A stretch of DNA of 64,000 nucleotides, from positions 1 to 64,000 of the forward strand of contig VEMX01000003.1 of the NCBI GenBank assembly GCA_009711805.1, in the 5' to 3' direction. Below, piece after piece: positions 37,246-45,450 of this stretch. Position numbers and translations under genes: made by a program. The notes under the pieces are model-generated. The model did no database searches, had not been told where the DNA came from, and saw nothing but the letters and a program-made list of their open reading frames with translations. Numbering within the stretch: position 1 is the first letter of the stretch; the number at the start of each line of letters is the position of its first letter. Source of the DNA: Balneolaceae bacterium. Lineage in GTDB: Bacteria > Bacteroidota > Rhodothermia > Balneolales > Balneolaceae.

Positions 37246-38085
37246 CTAATTAAAACTTTCAACTAACGATTGTACCAGTAAATACCAGCCATCTGTTAAT
37301 ACAAATACAAGAATCTTGAATGGAAGAGACACCATTATCGGGGGCAAAAACATAATACCCATAGACAATAGTATTGAGGCCACTACCAAATCAATAACCA
37401 TAAACGGCAGGTAGATCATAAAACCTATTTGAAAAGCAATACGCAATTCACTCAACACATACGCTGGTACAGCTACATACAAGGGCAAGGCTTCAATATC
37501 ATTTACTGTAGATACGTCTGCCATATCCATAAAGTAGAGTAAATCCTGATCTCGGGTTTGCTTAACCATGAACTCTTTAAGTGGGACTGCGGCTGTTGAA
37601 AGCGCTTCAACCTGGGTCATTTCATCATTCACATATGGTTGAATTGCTTCCTCATTGATCGTATCGAAAGTGGGCTTCATGATAAAAATGGTTAGAAATA
37701 AAGCCAGTCCAATTAACACCTGATTCGGAGGAGATTGCTGGGTACCCAGCCCCATTCTAAGAAAGAAAAAGACTACGATAATGCGGGTAAAGCTGGTCAT
37801 CATAGTGATGAAAGCTGAGCCGAATGAAAGAATCGTAATCAGGATTAACGCCTGTATGGCTAGAGAAAAGTCCTCGCCCTCTCCTTCCGAATTTCCGCCA
37901 ACTGAAATATCGATTTGCGGAATACTTTGTACAAACAGCGGAGACTGCATACTGCTTATCATTGTTGTTCCGGTAGCGGGGGCTGCCTTCGTATCCGAAG
38001 GCGCTATGACATATATCCCCATTAGCAGTACAATAATTTTTACGCAGGCAAAACTCTTGAGTCTCATTCCAGACTGCATATCCAT
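37246..38085 (-). CDS. fliP: Flagellar export gate protein FliP
   Basis: 279 residues. An N-terminal signal peptide (about 1-34) is followed by the FliP core: SFTRIIVVFFFLRMGLGTQQ, then SPPNQVLIGLALFLT, and later IGFMIYLPFMVIDLVVASIL. The ATG shares a base with the fliO stop (TAATG). An internal Met at residue 7 is another possible start. FliP forms the pentameric core of the export channel. Confidence 0.96.
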   Translation of the reverse strand: MDMQSGMRLKSFACVKIIVLLMGIYVIAPSDTKAAPATGTTMISSMQSPLFVQSIPQIDISVGGNSEGEGEDFSLAIQALILITILSFGSAFITMMTSFTRIIVVFFFLRMGLGTQQSPPNQVLIGLALFLTIFIMKPTFDTINEEAIQPYVNDEMTQVEALSTAAVPLKEFMVKQTRDQDLLYFMDMADVSTVNDIEALPLYVAVPAYVLSELRIAFQIGFMIYLPFMVIDLVVASILLSMGIMFLPPIMVSLPFKILVFVLTDGWYLLVQSLVESFN

Positions 38086-38789
38086 TAGTTTTTAAAAAAT
38101 TTATATAGTGATTTAAAATCTGAGGTATCCGATGCCTCACCATCTACCTGTTGTATAGCTTGTGTTTCCGTCCATTCATCTCTGGGGATCTGCTGTAGCA
38201 AGTTTACAGAATCGGAAGTAATACTCAGCACCCAAACTTCATTATTAATTTCCACGAACTTTAATTGGGCTCCCTGCCCTAATACATGCCCTCCAAGCTC
38301 TCTCAATCCTCCTTTTGTATGAGGGGCTTTCTCCTTTCTCTTTGCCCATATCCAAATGCCGCCAAGCAGTGTCAACATCACAAAGAAAGTGGTAACTGCA
38401 TTTCCAAAAACATCCGACTCTTCCGATTTTGTTTCTGCTTTCTGAGGTGGTTCCTGGGCTCTTTCATTTTCTGGCTCGTTTTCCGTTTGTGCCAGGGCTA
38501 TTTCATTTCCCTTTTGAGACGACTGCTCCACTACTGTATTATCCTCTTTGGGGTGAATCCGGGGCATTTTCTCCGCATTTTTTTCAGCATCTCTCTTAAG
38601 CAGTGAATTTCTGAGTCCTTCGGTTCTTTGTGTAATTTCGGGATCTTGTGTCTGAGAAGTGCTGTTCAGTTCCATACGCGAAACAAGAAACAACCAAATA
38701 ACAAGTACCGCCGCCGACAGCGACAGAACAATCTTAAGAATGCTCTGGGGCTTTTTTGTTGACTTCGATAAAATTTTATTGAAATCCAT
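38085..38789 (-). CDS. fliO: FliO-like export assembly protein
   Basis: 234 residues. One membrane segment near the N-terminus (about 20-37), a long charged low-complexity linker, a second hydrophobic segment (VTTFFVMLTLLGGIWIW) and a C-terminal domain with LGQGAQLKFVEINNEVWVL, typical of FliO. It is larger than enteric FliO. Position between fliN and fliP is standard. FliO helps assemble FliP. Confidence 0.8.
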   Translation of the reverse strand: MDFNKILSKSTKKPQSILKIVLSLSAAVLVIWLFLVSRMELNSTSQTQDPEITQRTEGLRNSLLKRDAEKNAEKMPRIHPKEDNTVVEQSSQKGNEIALAQTENEPENERAQEPPQKAETKSEESDVFGNAVTTFFVMLTLLGGIWIWAKRKEKAPHTKGGLRELGGHVLGQGAQLKFVEINNEVWVLSITSDSVNLLQQIPRDEWTETQAIQQVDGEASDTSDFKSLYKFFKN

Positions 38790-39724
38790 CAGTTTAGATT
38801 GGCTATGCGGTGGCGGGTAGTAATAAGGTTTGAGATACGAACGCCGAAATGTTCATCTATAACTACAACCTCTCCATGGGCAATGCGTTGCCCGTTCACT
38901 AAAATATCTACCGGTTCCCCAGCCAGTTTTTCAAGTTCTATGACAGATCCCTTGGCCAGCTGAAGTACTTTTCCGAGTGGGAGTTCAATCCGGCCCAGCT
39001 CTACGGAAACATTCATCTCCACGTCTTTGAGGAGATCCATGCTTTTTCCCTCTTCATTAACAAGTTCGGAAGATCCTTCATTAAACTCTTCGAATTCAAT
39101 ATATCGCCCGGATACTACCTCTTGTTCGGCACCCATTTTCTCCATTTCTTCGGAGTCGGTTGGGCTGAACTCTTCGCCTTTAGTATTTTCTTCGGCTTCA
39201 TCTTCCTCTTCTTCATATTCTCTCACAGCATCAGGATTCCCTAACAATGCGGCGGCCCTGATCTTATTATCAGCCAGCCCTTCTACTTCCATTAAGCCGA
39301 AATAATATTCCGAGTGGGTAAGTTTTTCATCCAGCTGATCGAGGGTAAGTACTTCAATGCGTTCGAGATCTACTTCAACATCATCTTCTTTCAATCTCTT
39401 CTGAAGGGTGGCAGAGAGTTCTACAGAAAATTTCTTAAGTAAGTCTTTGGTCACTTCATTAAATGAGCTCTCGTCTACCCCAAGCATAATACTTGAGAGG
39501 ATAGCGAACCAGGCTTTATCCAGAATATAGATTACATCTACCCCTGAAATTTTATCCCTGGAATAGATGAAGATATCCACCTTTTCCATTCGTTCGATAA
39601 AGGGGTCTACCTCTACCATCTCATTCGATATAATTTCTATGTCCGTTTCTTCCAGTAGTACTGAAGTTAAAAACTTCTCCAGATCGGGAAGATAGCTTTC
39701 GAGTTTTTCTTGATAGTTAATCAT
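38789..39724 (-). CDS. fliN: Flagellar switch protein FliN with extra N-terminal domain
   Basis: 311 residues. The C-terminal 90 residues are a typical FliN SpoA domain (VSVELGRIELPLGKVLQLAKG, then PVDILVNGQRIAHGEVVVID). The first 150 residues form an extra domain with FNEVTKDLLKKFSVELSAT, somewhat like the CheC/FliY fold, followed by an acidic linker (EEEEDEAEENTKGEE). This is closer to the FliY layout than to short FliN. No CheC phosphatase motif was identified with confidence. Confidence 0.88.
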   Translation of the reverse strand: MINYQEKLESYLPDLEKFLTSVLLEETDIEIISNEMVEVDPFIERMEKVDIFIYSRDKISGVDVIYILDKAWFAILSSIMLGVDESSFNEVTKDLLKKFSVELSATLQKRLKEDDVEVDLERIEVLTLDQLDEKLTHSEYYFGLMEVEGLADNKIRAAALLGNPDAVREYEEEEDEAEENTKGEEFSPTDSEEMEKMGAEQEVVSGRYIEFEEFNEGSSELVNEEGKSMDLLKDVEMNVSVELGRIELPLGKVLQLAKGSVIELEKLAGEPVDILVNGQRIAHGEVVVIDEHFGVRISNLITTRHRIANLN

Positions 39725-39726
39725 AG

Positions 39727-40662
39727 TTATACCAGTTCCTGTTCGTTAATTTCTTCAAGCAATTCAAATACTTTAATGGCTCTTCGGCCATGTAGCATAC
39801 CGGGGTATGCCGTCAACTTTTTCACCCCATTAACTCTTACTTCAAGCGGTTTGTCTGCTTTTTGGGGTAAGGGGATAGTATCACCTTCTTTGAGATTCAT
39901 GATGTCTTTTAGGGTGAGTGATGTCTCCCCCAGCAGCGATTGTACACACACTTTGGCTTTGCTTAATGTGCGTTTATATGAATCCAATTCTTCATCACTA
40001 AGCTTTTCCAGCTTCGATTTTAATCCCTTTTTCAGGATTGTGTCGTTCATTGCCTCTTTAAGAAGGCTGTATGAATAGGTAATTTTTATTTCCAGCTCTT
40101 TCTCGCCAAGATCAACTTTAAATTTAGCTACAATAGTGGGATCTACCGTGGTTAAGTGGATGTTCTCCGGCTTACTTTCGTAAGTCATGCTGCCGATACT
40201 GAAATCCATAAATGGCTCCCAGGCCATGATAATCTCCTGATTAACATTTTGCATAATTCTGGAGACAATTTTTTCCTCTATGGTAGTAAGGGTTCTTCTA
40301 TCGGCTAACTCTTTACCTTGCCCTCCGCTTTGGCGCTCTATGAAATGTATGCATAATTCCGGGGGCAGTACCAGGATCAACTCGCCGCCAAGCTCTTGAA
40401 TGTCAAGAAGGTAAATAGTACTGGGACTATCTAATTCCTGGATAAACTTACTACTTGAAAGCTGATCTATTTTTTGTAAATGTACATCTACTTTGTATCG
40501 GAGGGATGAACTAAAAATACGTCCCAAATTTCGGGCAAGGTTATCATGGATAGAACGCAAGGTTCTCATGATTTCCTTACTGAATAATTTAGGATGTTTG
40601 AAATCGTAGGGTTCTACAAATTTAACATTCCCAAATCTTTTTTTGGGTTGTTTCGATTCCAT
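39727..40662 (-). CDS. fliM: Flagellar switch protein FliM
   Basis: 311 residues. FliM middle domain motifs are visible: FSKEIMRTLRSIHDNLARNL, later GGQGKELADRRTLTTIE and MNVNQEIIMAWEPF-like sequence; the C-terminus has a SpoA domain (GDTIPLPQKADKPLEVRVNG). The N-terminus is short and lacks an obvious LSQxEIDALL CheY-P binding peptide. It sits two bases upstream of fliN. Confidence 0.92.
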   Translation of the reverse strand: MESKQPKKRFGNVKFVEPYDFKHPKLFSKEIMRTLRSIHDNLARNLGRIFSSSLRYKVDVHLQKIDQLSSSKFIQELDSPSTIYLLDIQELGGELILVLPPELCIHFIERQSGGQGKELADRRTLTTIEEKIVSRIMQNVNQEIIMAWEPFMDFSIGSMTYESKPENIHLTTVDPTIVAKFKVDLGEKELEIKITYSYSLLKEAMNDTILKKGLKSKLEKLSDEELDSYKRTLSKAKVCVQSLLGETSLTLKDIMNLKEGDTIPLPQKADKPLEVRVNGVKKLTAYPGMLHGRRAIKVFELLEEINEQELV

Positions 40663-40686
40663 AAAAGCACCATTCTTGGTTTACGG

Positions 40687-41217
40687 TCATTGCATTAGAT
40701 ATTTAGTGAAATACAAATTGCGTACCGAACGTATACCAATCGCAGAATTAATTATTCCGGATAACTCTCTTCTTAACCTTTCTCTGCCTTGTACATCGGT
40801 AAGCTCTCTGACAGTACGAGTTGAAAGGGTCTCAATCATCTCTTGTTTAAGTTCCATGGTATTCTGTTCAACCAGTGAAATATGCTCTTTATCGTCTAAC
40901 TGAAGGCTTATTTCCACCAACAGGTACCTTTTCCCATTGGTACTGGCGGGGTTTACTACAAGTTCGTCGAACTGAAACATTCCAAAATCCTCTGCACTTT
41001 TTGCGTGCATACTTGCATATATATCGGGGTAATAGCGGTCTACGATATAATATGCGAGGTAAGCCTGGCCGGCTAAAAACACCAACAGAAGGAAAATTTT
41101 TCCAATAACCGGAAGCTTTGACGCTCCTTTCTTCTTCTTCTTGGATTTACCCTTCTTCCTGGCTTTGACCTTTTTCTTACTCTTTTCTGCTTTTTCGTCC
41201 TTTTTTTCTTTAGCCAT
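40687..41217 (-). CDS. fliL: Flagellar basal body protein FliL
   Basis: 176 residues from the ATG at 41217 (an ATG at 41229 is also in frame). A Lys-rich cytoplasmic N-terminus (about 1-35) precedes one membrane segment (IGKIFLLLVFLAGQAYLAYYI) and a periplasmic domain with VVNPASTNGKRYLLVEISLQ, the FliL core. FliL supports stator function. It lies between motB and fliM. Confidence 0.88.
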   Translation of the reverse strand: MAKEKKDEKAEKSKKKVKARKKGKSKKKKKGASKLPVIGKIFLLLVFLAGQAYLAYYIVDRYYPDIYASMHAKSAEDFGMFQFDELVVNPASTNGKRYLLVEISLQLDDKEHISLVEQNTMELKQEMIETLSTRTVRELTDVQGRERLRRELSGIINSAIGIRSVRNLYFTKYLMQ

Positions 41218-41235
41218 AATGATGAACATTAGATA

Positions 41236-41976
41236 TTAATTTATCTGAATACTACTGAGGTCCGGCACAGACACTGCTGGGTTCAGTCTACGCGGAGTTA
41301 TTCTATCGCGCAGATAGATCTCTACTCTCCTGTTACTTCTTCTTCCCTGGGGGGTTTTATTTTCAGTAATGGGATTATACTCCCCAAAACTGGTGGCTTT
41401 AAAACGTTTGGGTTCTATGGCCGCATTTAATTGCAAATGCTGAACAACCGAAACGGCCCGGGCAGCTCCCAAATGCCAGTTCGATTCATGCTTTGAAGTA
41501 CTGGCCACCGGTACATTATCGGTATGCCCCTGTACTTCAACTTTTAAAATTCCTTTATCGATGGTTGTACCTACTTTTTGCAGTACTTCTTTGGCTTTAG
41601 GCAGCAATTCTGAGGAGCCACTTTCAAATGTAAGTGAATCGCTCAGTGTTATTTTTATACCATCGGATGTAAACTGAATGTTGACTTCAGACTCAAGTTT
41701 TTCCTCTTCCAGGTAGTCGATAAAAGCCTTCATGCGCTCCATTTTTTGCTCGGTATATTCCTCACTCTCTTCCTGATTGTTTACACTTTGAACCGATACT
41801 GCATTTTCTTTAAAGAAACTGGAGTTCTTCTGAAAGTACTGGATAAAACTGTTAAACGTACTATCCTCCACACCCGGTGTAAGGGTGTAAAGCAATACAA
41901 AAAACACTAATAACAGTGTCACCAGATCGCTATAGGTTACTAACCAGGTTTCAGAATTTCCTTCAGATTTTCCCAT
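41236..41976 (-). CDS. motB: Flagellar stator protein MotB
   Basis: 246 residues. The single N-terminal membrane helix carries the ion-binding Asp in TYSDLVTLLLVFFVLLYTL (about Asp17). The C-terminal OmpA-type peptidoglycan-binding domain has VEVQGHTDNVPVAS and LGAARAVSVVQHLQ. The cytoplasmic N-terminus is very short. The start overlaps motA by 37 bases. Confidence 0.95.
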   Translation of the reverse strand: MGKSEGNSETWLVTYSDLVTLLLVFFVLLYTLTPGVEDSTFNSFIQYFQKNSSFFKENAVSVQSVNNQEESEEYTEQKMERMKAFIDYLEEEKLESEVNIQFTSDGIKITLSDSLTFESGSSELLPKAKEVLQKVGTTIDKGILKVEVQGHTDNVPVASTSKHESNWHLGAARAVSVVQHLQLNAAIEPKRFKATSFGEYNPITENKTPQGRRSNRRVEIYLRDRITPRRLNPAVSVPDLSSIQIN

Positions 41977-42818
41977 TCTTTATCCTGTTGTTCGACCCAA
42001 AGTTTGTAGAACTTCTCGTCTCTTTTCTTGATTATCTTCAGCTCTTCGTGATGCTTGATATATTCGGCCCTGCTGTGGGGATCTACATGAATAAGCATCT
42101 TTTTTTCCATAATCCGCGGGTTTTCACCCTCTACAATAGAGAGGATTCCTATGCGGAACATTTGCTTGCGGTTTAAATCAATTTCACTCAGGTATTCCAG
42201 TTTGCCGGCAAGCGGCCCCAGCACCATGTTGGAGATGATTGTCCCGTAGAGCGTTGTTAGCAGTGCTACAGACAAACCTGCCCCCAAAGACTCGGGATCA
42301 GAAATATTCTGAAGCATCAATACCATACCAATTACCGTTCCAATCATACCAAAAGCCGGGCCATAGCCTGACATGGAATTTAATACATTGATGGAGATTT
42401 CAACCTCTCGCTCCCAACCTTTAATTTCATCGGTTAGGATACTATCTAAACTTTCTTCTTTAAAGCCGTCTACCGCAAGTTGCAACCCGTTTTTCAGATA
42501 CGGATCCCGCAAGTGCTTGATGTCGTTATCCAGAATCAACAAACCATTTTTTCGAACCCTTCGTGAAAACATACTCAACACTTCCATGTCGGTCCGCAGG
42601 TCAACGGATTTTACACTCATCAAACTCATAAAAGTTGAAAAGCTTGATTGAATATTCTCAAAGCTATAGTTAATCATGGTTGCAGCCAGAATTCCTCCTG
42701 CTACAATCAGTATTGAAGAGAAGCTGGCAAAAATAAGTAAACTTCCCTGCGTTACTATAGCCCCTATTACCAGGCCAAATCCGAGAATAAATCCTACTAT
42801 TGTTGAACGGTCTAACAT
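41940..42818 (-). CDS. motA: Flagellar stator protein MotA, Na+-type features
   Basis: 292 residues with four membrane segments. Conserved blocks include GYGPAFGMIGTVIGMVLML (TM3) and LSVALLTTLYGTIISNMVLG (TM4). The Thr pair in TM4 and Thr in TM3 match the positions of the ion-pathway Thr residues of PomA/MotP, suggesting Na+ coupling; this is an inference. First gene of the minus-strand motA-fliR operon, with a sigma-28 motif about 95 bases upstream. Confidence 0.94.
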   Translation of the reverse strand: MLDRSTIVGFILGFGLVIGAIVTQGSLLIFASFSSILIVAGGILAATMINYSFENIQSSFSTFMSLMSVKSVDLRTDMEVLSMFSRRVRKNGLLILDNDIKHLRDPYLKNGLQLAVDGFKEESLDSILTDEIKGWEREVEISINVLNSMSGYGPAFGMIGTVIGMVLMLQNISDPESLGAGLSVALLTTLYGTIISNMVLGPLAGKLEYLSEIDLNRKQMFRIGILSIVEGENPRIMEKKMLIHVDPHSRAEYIKHHEELKIIKKRDEKFYKLWVEQQDKEWENLKEILKPG

Positions 42819-42912
42819 ATCTCCCTTATCGGATATATCTTCAAAATCTTAAGTATGAGACACAGTCCTCTCTCCAATTTTGATCAATTATTTTAGCATT
42901 CTATTTCTATGT

Positions 42913-42939
42913 TTATCGGTACTTATGAGGCTTTTTTAA
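42913..42939 (-). promoter_or_regulatory. Sigma-28 promoter of the motA operon
   Basis: Minus-strand TTAAAAAA (42939-42932), 11 bases, then ACCGATAA (42920-42913). The start would be near 42906, a leader of about 88 bases. It lies just downstream of the flgE terminator, so motA needs its own promoter here. Confidence 0.65.
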
Positions 42940-42940
42940 G

Positions 42941-42992
42941 TAAAAAACTCCGTCTGTTCCAAATCTCTTCAGATTTAAAAACAAGACGGAGT
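42941..42992 (-). terminator. Intrinsic terminator after flgE
   Basis: Minus-strand ACTCCGTCT...AGACGGAGT 9-bp stem enclosing a second small stem (AAATCT...AGATTT), followed by TTTTTT. It ends the flgB-flgE operon. Confidence 0.92.
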
Positions 42993-43042
42993 ATTAACTA
43001 ACCAACTACTGCTTCTGTGGTGGGTGTGCTACTATATTATCA

Positions 43043-44668
43043 TTATCGTTTCAGGTTTACGGCTTCTGTTAACATTTCGTCAGAAGTCCTAATCACCCGT
43101 GCGTTCGACTGATAAGCTCTCTGAGAGGTAATCATAGCTGTAAACTCTTGGGCAAGGTCTACATTTGAGCCTTCCAGGTTACCCGAGTTAATGGCTGTTC
43201 CTGTAAAGTTTGCGGCTGTATTTACAAACATTTCGCCGGCAGCCGATGTTTTTCTAAACAAACCGCTACCTACCGTTTCAAGCCCATTTTGGTTTTGAAC
43301 TTGTGCGAGAGCTACCTGGGCCAACACTTTACTATTTCCATTGTCGTAGATACCTTCAATCTGGCCAGATCCATCAATAGCTACATCAATTAGTTCGCCT
43401 TGAGTGTATCCATCCTGGCTAATCACTTTGGCAGAGTTTGAACCTGCATATTGTGTAAACCGGGTACCGGTTTCAGAGTCGCCTAATTCTACCGCAAAAC
43501 TGGTAGCAGTAGCACCATTTCCGGGTTCAAAACTAATATTCAGCAGATCGTCTGAGCTAAGCTGACCTAATTCGTCAAAACTTATCGTTCCGGATTTTCC
43601 ACTTGTTATATTTTCACCATCCATGAAACGGGCATTGTATTCCCATTCATTGTCTGCACTTTGGGTAAAATCAAGCATCAGGGAATGTGCCCGGCCAATT
43701 TCATCATATACAGTTGCACTCATCGTTTGAGTATTGGTCTGGCCTTCCTGAGTTACCTGCAATCCCGGAAAGTTTATATCGCCGGTACCGGTAACCGATA
43801 CACTGGTAATATCAAGATCACTTTCACCCAACTGAGATGAATTAAGATTCAGCATACCATCAATAATTGACATTTGACCTTCTGTATCAGTCAATCCGGT
43901 ATTAAAGCTGTCTACCATATCTCCAAGAGTGTCTCCTGTGGTATAGGTATGCGTGATAGTTTGTGTAGTTCCGTCATTCAGTACTACATCAAAGCTGATT
44001 TGGTCACCATCGGCAAGGTCGGTAAGTGTTTGTCCCAGGTTATTAATTTCTGTAGACTCAAGAGCTATATCACCACTTTCTGTGGTAAAACCGCTTTGTG
44101 CCTGCAATACTTTATTTGTACTGGTGTCTGCATTCAGGTTACCAGCCAGGGTTACTTTTTGAGTTTGTTTAGGTGGTAAAGAATTTTCAAAATCAATGCG
44201 GATATCATCTGTGGCACCGCCACCCAAAATATTTCCATTTGAATCGGCAATGTATCCCTGAACGGCACGTCCGCCCTGGTCAACAAAGTATCCGTCTTTA
44301 TTAAACACAAAATTACCGGCCCGGGTCATTAAGTCTTCCCCCCCGTCAGAAACCATGAAATAACCATTACCTTCAATAGCCAGATCTGTAGTTCTTCCGG
44401 TATTCTGCATAGCTCCCTGGCTAAAATCACGGTTGACAGAAGCTACACGAACTCCCAATCCAACCTGGTTACTTAATTGTGGTGCAGACTGTCCACTACC
44501 ACCTCCTGCACGTCCAAGACGTTCACTCATCATTTCTGCAAATGAAACTGAGGATGATTTAAAACCTGCTGTTTCAACATTGGCAATATTATTACCAATA
44601 ACATCCATTTTGGTTTGAAAAGCTTTCAAACCACTTACACCTGAGTTTAAAGATTTTACTAATGACAT
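43043..44668 (-). CDS. flgE: Flagellar hook protein FlgE
   Basis: 541 residues. N-terminal hook signature NSGVSGLKAFQTKMDVIGNN, then IANVETAGFKSSSVSF, the GNGYFMVSDGGEDLMTRAGNF block and the C-terminal VDLAQEFTAMITSQRAYQSN helix. FlgE is the only long rod/hook protein here, which separates it from flgF and flgG. It ends the operon that begins at flgB, after flgD. Confidence 0.95.
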   Translation of the reverse strand: MSLVKSLNSGVSGLKAFQTKMDVIGNNIANVETAGFKSSSVSFAEMMSERLGRAGGGSGQSAPQLSNQVGLGVRVASVNRDFSQGAMQNTGRTTDLAIEGNGYFMVSDGGEDLMTRAGNFVFNKDGYFVDQGGRAVQGYIADSNGNILGGGATDDIRIDFENSLPPKQTQKVTLAGNLNADTSTNKVLQAQSGFTTESGDIALESTEINNLGQTLTDLADGDQISFDVVLNDGTTQTITHTYTTGDTLGDMVDSFNTGLTDTEGQMSIIDGMLNLNSSQLGESDLDITSVSVTGTGDINFPGLQVTQEGQTNTQTMSATVYDEIGRAHSLMLDFTQSADNEWEYNARFMDGENITSGKSGTISFDELGQLSSDDLLNISFEPGNGATATSFAVELGDSETGTRFTQYAGSNSAKVISQDGYTQGELIDVAIDGSGQIEGIYDNGNSKVLAQVALAQVQNQNGLETVGSGLFRKTSAAGEMFVNTAANFTGTAINSGNLEGSNVDLAQEFTAMITSQRAYQSNARVIRTSDEMLTEAVNLKR

Positions 44669-44757
44669 ACGATATCTCCTATTTTAGTATTCCAGCATTC
44701 TTAACGCTGATGGGCAATTCAAAAAAATGCCCTTCTTGTTTTGTTTCAATTGTTTGA

Positions 44758-45438
44758 TTAAAAAATATTGGTGCCAACTTCCTCTACATCACCAATCGGT
44801 ATTTCTACACCATTTACTGTTATAAGCACCCCATTACCTGAATAGCGTACTTTATCTGCTACACCTTCTACATATACCAAGGCGCCTACTTCATTCTCGC
44901 CGTTAATGGCGTTCACTTCTACATAATATTCGCCTTCTCCCATGCGCTCTCCTGAGTTGTTTTTACCATCCCAGTTCCATTCCTGGTCACCAGACGAGAC
45001 TCCGCTCATGGTTTCTCTTCTCACTTCCGATCCACTTCCATCGCGGATTATAATTTCAACTTCGCCAGCCGAATTATTCAGCTTGTAGTTTATATCTGTT
45101 CCTTCCGAAGCGCTCAGTTGTACCTTATCACTTAAGGCGCGAACTTGTTTACCTGTCAAAGATGCCGCCATTGAGTTCGTTAAACTGGCACTCATCATAT
45201 CTTGGCTGCCCTGCAATGTCTGTAGCCCGCTGTTCACATTAATCAGTTGTTCCACTGAGTTAAACTGAGCAAGCTGAGAAGCAAATTCGGTTCCGTCCAT
45301 TGGGTTAATCGGATCCTGGTTCCGCATTTGGGCAACTAATAACTGGAGAAACTCCTGCTGTCCCATTTCGTTTTTTTTGCTGCCGCCAGGCTGATTAAAT
45401 GAGCCCGCCGCTTGTGAGGTTATACTATTTACATCCAT
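44758..45438 (-). CDS. flgD: Hook cap protein FlgD
   Basis: 226 residues. The N-terminal QQEFLQLLVAQMRNQDPINP, then MDGTEFASQLAQFNSVEQL is the FlgD signature, and the C-terminal half has the FLG_D tudor/FnIII-like region with EWNWDGKNNSGERMGEGEYY. It caps the growing hook. It lies between fliK and flgE, with about 90 bases before flgE. Confidence 0.95.
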   Translation of the reverse strand: MDVNSITSQAAGSFNQPGGSKKNEMGQQEFLQLLVAQMRNQDPINPMDGTEFASQLAQFNSVEQLINVNSGLQTLQGSQDMMSASLTNSMAASLTGKQVRALSDKVQLSASEGTDINYKLNNSAGEVEIIIRDGSGSEVRRETMSGVSSGDQEWNWDGKNNSGERMGEGEYYVEVNAINGENEVGALVYVEGVADKVRYSGNGVLITVNGVEIPIGDVEEVGTNIF

Positions 45439-45450
45439 AATTATATCCTG

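Noticed and set aside
42827-42834. Minus-strand TCCGATAA just before the motA ribosome site
   Set aside because: No -35 at the right distance and transcription would start inside the ribosome site. The site at 42913-42939 is better.
44712-44732. GGGCA...TGCCC box between flgD and flgE, read as a -24/-12 promoter or terminator
   Set aside because: The spacing to TTGA is one base short for sigma-54, and the 5-bp stem with no T run is too weak for a terminator inside an operon.
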